From Fasciola hepatica (Eukaryota; Platyhelminthes; Trematoda; Plagiorchiida; Fasciolidae), in assembly GCA_948099385.1 (NCBI GenBank), contig CANUEZ040000183.1, positions 7,564,001-7,628,000 on the forward strand: 64,000 bases of DNA, read 5' to 3'. The stretch's first letter is position 1; the number at the start of each line of letters is the position of its first letter. The notes beneath the pieces are model-generated. The model made no database searches. It was not told where the DNA came from and saw only the letters and a list, made by a program, of their open reading frames with translations. Shown here piece after piece: positions 58,611 to 64,000 of this stretch. Made by a program: the position numbers and the translations under genes.

Positions 58611-59244
58611 TGCCTGTTGACGACACTGCCGTGTGGCATCAGGACCTGCAGCCAACGTTACTTTCAATGACTTCGAATGAGACCATAGTCTTACTTTCAG
58701 GACAGCAACTACCAGATAATACTACCACTTCGAATTAGTCCACCGAATCATGTTCAGGTTGGAAGGTTGTTAACCTAGCTCACGTTCGCCTATGGGTCAA
58801 ACATGATGTTTAAAACTGCCATGCGCAGAGATAACTTTCGTGTTTATCGTTTAAACAAGAACCGACATGCACTACCAGTTATTCCTGTGTAATTGTCATG
58901 TCCACTTCGGTTGCCGCACCAGTCTTCCGTCTCCTTTCATTTCACGGAACCTCGCCATATAGTATGCTTCGCTGGTTCCAACTTTTGCCTTCCGGTTCTG
59001 CCTGGTCACCGAAGATTTTCTCTGACGAACCTTTCGATTTGACTCCCGGAAATCCGAGTGGGTACCGGTTACCTGACTGGGAGAATTGTTTCCACACGAA
59101 CAATCGTACATAATGGAGTGGCTAATACCCGGACTACGCGCAATAGGAAACGACGAGACCAGATTGATCAAACTTACTGATATCATTCCAACCCTTAACT
59201 ACGCGAAGCGAAACTGCAAGAAGGCCGAGACTGTAGAGTCGTAC
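58611..59244. other. No recognised feature
   Basis: Short frames, including antisense pairs at 58896-59186; no match. Confidence 0.45.
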
Positions 59245-59455
59245 ATTAATTCGACATTAGAATTGATTTCTATAAATATATTGCATTAAACGAAATAACT
59301 AGTAGATCACGAGTCACCCAATCACTGTGAGCTTTCGTTGTACACTTTCACGGCCATTCTGATTGGCTGGCGTTCCTCTGCGTATCCAGCCACGAAGCTG
59401 TATTAGGTTGTGTTTCGTGTGATGCCTGTGGAATTATCGCAATAAGATTGGGAAC
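59245..59455 (+). repeat. Dispersed repeat R1, copy d
   Basis: Contains TTCTATAAATATATTGCATT, CCCAATCACTGTGAGCTTTC, GTTGTACACTTTCACGGCCA, TTCTGATTGGCTGGCGTTCC and GCCACGAAGCTGTATTAGG. Near full-length relative to R1b. Confidence 0.72.
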
Positions 59456-60636
59456 AGAATTACAGGAAGCCGAAACATTTTGTTAAAGCAATTTTCCAGC
59501 ATTTTTTCAAGAATACAAACTGTTCAGAATGACAGAACGATGAAATAGAATACGTGCCGACTGTACAGGATTGTCGTCCCGTAATTGAGTGACTCGCAGA
59601 TAAACCAAACCCGTGTCCCAAGGCAGAGTACACAAGCTCGCTTTACTACATGTACTGTAGGACAACTTATCAAACAATAACAGTAACGCACCCCAAATTG
59701 TAGGCAAGCCGATCACAGAATCAAGACAGTCAACGAAGACATCAAAACGCCCAGGCAACAATAAACAGGAATGCCTGAGACAGCGGAGCAGGAGCGAGTT
59801 AAGTGGTTCTCTAGGAAAGTTGTTATTTCTGAGAGGCATTTTAACCAATCAATGGTTAAAGGAGAAGTATTGGCCTGATAGAACACATACAGGTGAAGAA
59901 CAAACGTATTTGCATGACTATAAGCAAGTGGCACGATCATGAGGGGAAGTCCAAAGTTCATTCATCCAAGCAGACTTATCAAAGAGAGAGAAAGAGAGAG
60001 AGAGAAAGAGAGAGAGAGTTGATTACCTCAAGCCCCCCAGACAATCATGACGTCATTAGAAAACGGGCTGTGGAAACCAGTGGGTCAGTGCACGTGGACA
60101 CGGAGAGGGAGGAGAAAGGTTACGGTAGAGTTTGATACGAAGGGATAAGTCCAAGAAATTGACTCCAGAAGGAGGCCAGTTAAGGTCAATCAACACTTGC
60201 CATAGAAACAAGGCTTATGACTGAGCGACCCAATGGAACTGAACAAACGGTTATCACGCTTGCGTGGAGACGGCGGGGTGGTGGTCAGCGTGGAAAATAG
60301 CGGTCTGGGCGAGCGGTAAACAATCGAACTATTTAGTAAATAAAGTGTGATGGATAGCAAGAAATTCTGCTGACACTCATGCCCGGTTTGTCTGGATTAG
60401 AGCCAGATACGTAACGGTAGAGTTTTTGTAGATATCGACGCGAGGAGGCATAGACTGAAAAGAGGAACGTGTAGAAACGCGAGAGTTACACTTGGAAGAA
60501 TCACTGTCTAAAGGGTAAGTGATATCTACAAGGATTTGTCGGTGAACTTTTCACTCGAGGCCAGGTGTAATTCGCACTACTTAGCAGATAGTTTAGCTTA
60601 GGGTGTGAAAGCCACCCAGTTGCTAATAGATGGAAC
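59456..60636. other. Unassigned, with a (GA)n tract at 59980-60018
   Basis: No coding match. The purine-rich tract is GAGA/AAGAGA. Confidence 0.55.
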
Positions 60637-61560
60637 TTAAAGAAGAACTTTGAAATCTTCCCTCAGTAGATCAGCAAAAATAAGGGGGAACAAGAAAGGA
60701 AGATAGGAAAAACACGTCCATACACGAAAAGAGAAATAGTACTCTGTTTTACAATAACTGTCTAAGCTTTCGGATTTGGTAAGATGGTCGGTGTAGTTTG
60801 AAATGTAAGATGACCGCTTCAACGTAGCATCGATAGTGATTCCTAAGTATTTGACAGAACCCACTCTAGCGAGCAATTCTGTGGAAATGGCAGATGAATC
60901 ACAAGGATAGGCTGATCGAGAAAAGGTGAATAGGCATTCAAACCATTTGGGCAAATTTGAAGTTAAACCAGATTGAACTGAGAAATTACAAATATGGGAC
61001 AGATTACTGGAAAAGTAATTGAAATCTTGGATTACAGAAACAGCTTGACAAAGAGTCATACCATCGGCATATTTGAAAACAAATGTGCAGCAGAACTGGA
61101 CCAAGGGTCACTAATGCAGATGGAAAATAAATAGGCGGATGAAACAGCTCCCTGAAACATTCCTGAATTATTCATCATAGGTTTGGATATTTAAAAACCC
61201 AGTCGTGTATGCTGAGTTCTGTTGGTAAAATAATCAGACAGCCATAACAAAAAAGGTGTAGGACAGCCGTATCAAAAGTAGATGAGTGGTCTAGAAAAGC
61301 ACATCGCACAGACTTCGCTGATCCATCCAAGAATTTGGTTATATGGTGGATTCAAGAAGCGATAACATCCACAGTGGACCTTTTCGGTTTATGGACAAAC
61401 TGTTAAGGGTCACCAGATGGGTTTATGGAAAGAATTCAAACGTTTAAGAATGGCACGCCTTAGGTTTAAGACCAGATGAAGTTAGAGCAATGGGACGAAT
61501 GCATTTAGCTGTGACACCAGAATTACAAGGTTTGGGTGTAGGAAGAATAGCGACTGGTCA
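60637..61560 (-). pseudogene. Non-LTR reverse transcriptase
   Basis: Right to left: PTPKPCNSGVTAKCIRPIAL, KPKRSTVDVIAS, HHITKFLDGSAKSVRCAFLD (first catalytic Asp region), DYFTNRTQHTRLGF, GMFQGAVSSAYLFSICISDP, FVFKYADGMTLCQAV (YADD reads YADG), then SVKYLGITIDATLKRSSYI. The order and motifs are RT of a CR1/L2-type non-LTR element. Frameshifts separate the blocks. The endonuclease of probably the same element lies at 62600-63240 on the same strand. Confidence 0.82.
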
Positions 61561-61694
61561 CCAGCAATCGGAAGTTAAAAAAACGAGCACAAAGACTTGT
61601 TTGAGACAGACGTAATTATATCGACCAGAGCAACAGCATCATGTCTCAAAAGTGATGACAATAGGCTCATAGGCCCAATACCCGAGTGTTTAAA

Positions 61695-61771
61695 ACCGTC
61701 CCAATAGCTCTAGTGAGAATTCAGGTCTGCATCAGAATCATTTTAGTTTATTAGTACAAAACAAAGAATAT
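61695..61771 (+). repeat. Short repeat R4, copy b
   Basis: ACCGTCCCAATAGCTCTAGT and following bases match 8524-8594 inside the G2 integrase at about 80%. Confidence 0.5.
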
Positions 61772-62599
61772 ATAGGGTGCTCTCACACTCACACCCAACG
61801 CTTTGGTCTGACTGGTGTGGGCGACCCCACCTTAAAGCTTGAATGCCACTGTCAGGATTCGTCTCTCGTCTATCGATTCACGCCATCGATCGGCTGTCCT
61901 GGCGCTCGTGATTTCATGGACTCGGCAGGGGCTGGTGCTGACGGGCTGTTTGCCAGCGAGACTAAACCGTCCATCGAACGATGTGTCGGACCATACCCTC
62001 ACACTAAGGTTATTTAGGCAGTACAAAGAAGCATGAGTACTTGTGTGGAGAACAAAGTTATGTGACAAAATCTTGTAGAATGAATGTAAACGGAGAGTTA
62101 TCTGATGGGTGGATGAATAATGCTTTGTTGATACTGACTGAGTCCGCAGCCAATCTCGCTTGTTTCGTTTTCTTTTCACGTATCAGCCGAATGTCTTGCC
62201 AGAGTCGGTTACTGTTGAGGGTTATACAGGAGTTGACTAGCATACACCAAGCCAGTGCGTTTAATTTCTTTCTTTATCAAAAGAGAAATGTCTTTTACTT
62301 CTGAATTATTCCAGGCTTTGTATAAATATTGCTCCCGTCTTCATAAGGATTTTAGCAACGGAGAAGTGGCGCGACTGTTACAGAGCAAGAGGGTTTTTAA
62401 GGGGCAGTATAAGTCGAAAATTAGATTAACCCTCTCCAAGAAAAGTTTGACATAGCCACTTGGCAGCGATTCAAAAGAAAATCAAGAAGATGCACGAGAA
62501 GAGGTTTTCTGCAGGAGAAGAATGTTCACACGGGGAAATTTCCGGAGATGGATTTCTATTTGATTGGTTTGTCTGTAAGAATGAATAGCAGACGAGGAG
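61772..62599. other. No recognised feature
   Basis: Lies between endonuclease and RT of the surrounding non-LTR element. Overlapping sense and antisense frames of 60-115 codons occur at 61817-62179 but none was recognised. Confidence 0.4.
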
Positions 62600-63240
62600 T
62601 TTGTCTCAGGCAGAAAATGGTCACCGGTTGAGACTGGTGCACACAAAATTAAAAGAGATTAATTCAGGATGATTGGTGATAATCCTGCCTAAAACGGAGC
62701 TGCCTTTGATTGGAGAAACACAAAAATTAGTTAGATCAGACGCATTGAGGGGTTGATGTATGACTGAAATCGCCAACTGTGATACGCGAATTGTCATCCA
62801 ACAAAGACACAAGGAAATGTAAAAGAATAGTCATAGAAAGATGAACTGGCTTTCTGTGTGCAAAATGGAACTACGTATAGGTCTGCTATCATGGTGCTCC
62901 TATGCCGAGGAAATTAAGGGCGGTATTGTATGACTGAACAATCAACACCGTTCGCTGAGTATCAGTATGAGCTCGACTTCAGACTTGCCACACCAGGTGG
63001 AGTTGACGCATGTGGCCACCCCTCCCGCAGTCTTGTTGGTGGAATTCCTGTCCTGTTGGAACAGTCTGAAGCCATCTGTTGACACGGTTGAGTCAGTAAC
63101 ATGTGGGTTTAACCACGATTCCTCGGTGTGGACCACACAAGTATGAACGTGTATGCCAGAACGACGAACAAGGGTTAGATTCGACTTTTTTTCGCGAACA
63201 AATAACGTATTACTGGTTCTGAACAGTGACCGGACCAACT
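62600..63240 (-). pseudogene. Non-LTR endonuclease
   Basis: The frame 63238-62942 reads TEESWLNPHVTDSTVSTDGF (TETWL block with an inserted residue), RLFQQDRNSTNKTAGGVATC and VNSTWCG: the N-terminal half of an apurinic-type endonuclease. Further on, 62812-62621 has LTNFCVSPIKGSSVLGRIIT and NHPELISF, its C-terminal half. GDFN is not seen. Strand, order and distance fit the RT at 60.6-61.6 kb. Confidence 0.65.
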
Positions 63241-64000
63241 TTGTTGCTGGAGGGGATGCAACTAAGGCAAACTGCCAGCCAGCACGGATGCGTTTTTCGC
63301 GTTGGGACGGGGAATTTCTAGATATACAAGATAGTCAAATATGACAGAGCGGAAAATCCCGTAGTCTCTGTAAGTAGAAGAATTTCCAGTCGCGTATAAC
63401 GGCGTATAGAGACCACAGCGAGCAGAGTCCTTTATTTCGTTGAGGTGGTGATTAGCACAGTAATGTGGTGCAGCAAGTCAAAGGGTTCACGGGTGATGCT
63501 TGATATACTATGAGAAAATTAGAAAAGAGAAATTCATTGCGAATAAAATTAGTTAGTAGCAAGTGGAATTACAACAACACCAGTACTTGGAGCGCAAATG
63601 GCCGGCTTCTGGGGGCGATGTGAAATGAGTAGTTAAGAACACTAATGGAATTCTGGAAAAGACAGAGTACAGAATAGAGTATGACTAAGTAGTGACTATG
63701 TGCTCGGTGGGAAAAATCACTGTGGACACGAACGGTCAAAAATGGAACACCTTTCGGGCTGATGTTTATCACGGATCGTTTACGGTGAAAATGGAAAAGA
63801 ATGTAGGCAGTCCAATATTGTCGCTATGTTTATCATTTACGGAATTGCAGCATCATTCATGCAATAGAATGTGTTCAAACCTCCTCGTGCACGAGATTGT
63901 ACTATGTGGTCATAGTCGAATTCGTTGTGTTCAGAACCATAGTCTGATTGGTGCATATCATCATTACACGATCAAATAATCGCCTATCGATTTTCATCAT
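63241..64000. other. No recognised feature
   Basis: Short unassigned frames (for example 63692-63979 plus). Nothing matched. Confidence 0.45.

Overview
The window is eukaryotic, almost certainly from a parasitic flatworm, most likely a digenean trematode (inference). Open reading frames are short and broken, there is no operon structure, dinucleotide and trinucleotide microsatellites are common, and nearly all recognisable coding sequence is decayed retroelement: Ty3/gypsy, CR1-, RTE- and Jockey-like non-LTR elements, and Penelope-like elements (PLEs) with GIY-YIG domains. This mixture is typical of schistosome, liver-fluke and related genomes. No complete host gene is visible. A few candidate exons are listed with low confidence.

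Layout. 1-2046: gypsy G1 (minus strand, cut by the window edge). 2.8-3.6 kb: degenerate GTA-type trinucleotide tract between direct repeats. 4.2-4.4 kb: RTE-like endonuclease scrap. 5.4-6.9 kb: dispersed repeat R3, interrupted. 7085-13297: gypsy G4 (plus strand) split by a complete gypsy element G2 (minus strand, 7400-12153) with LTRs, primer-binding site, polypurine tract and an imperfect 5-bp target duplication. 17.6-18.2 kb: PLE GIY-YIG fragment inside a 97%-identical inverted repeat. 19.96-24.1 kb: gypsy G3 (minus), gag through integrase. 26.4 kb: gypsy G6 scrap. 26.95-29.75 kb: CR1-like element (plus). 29.9-30.9 kb: another non-LTR element (minus), tail to tail with it. 32.8-33.7 kb: second PLE GIY-YIG fragment, also between inverted repeats. 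35.9 kb: PLE reverse transcriptase scrap. 37.8-38.8 kb: candidate host exons and a tRNA-like SINE head. 43.3-44.9 kb: Jockey-like element interrupted by repeat R1. 47.1-47.6 kb: gypsy G7. 48.94-55.17 kb: a 684-bp inverted repeat with 100% identical arms, each carrying the same decayed gypsy integrase (G8), around a 4.9-kb spacer holding an RTE-like element, an R3 copy and a PLE reverse transcriptase. 57.7-58.6 kb: gypsy G5 integrase. 60.6-63.2 kb: non-LTR element (minus).

Four short dispersed families recur here: R1 (six partial copies, with TATA- and CCAAT-like motifs), R2 (three), R3 (two) and R4 (two). Every element examined carries stops, frameshifts or lost catalytic residues, so this reads as an old transposon-rich intergenic or intronic region with nested insertions. 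The most unusual structural features are the perfect long inverted repeat and the two PLE fragments that are both framed by inverted copies of the same short sequence. All identities were estimated by eye; no database search was possible.
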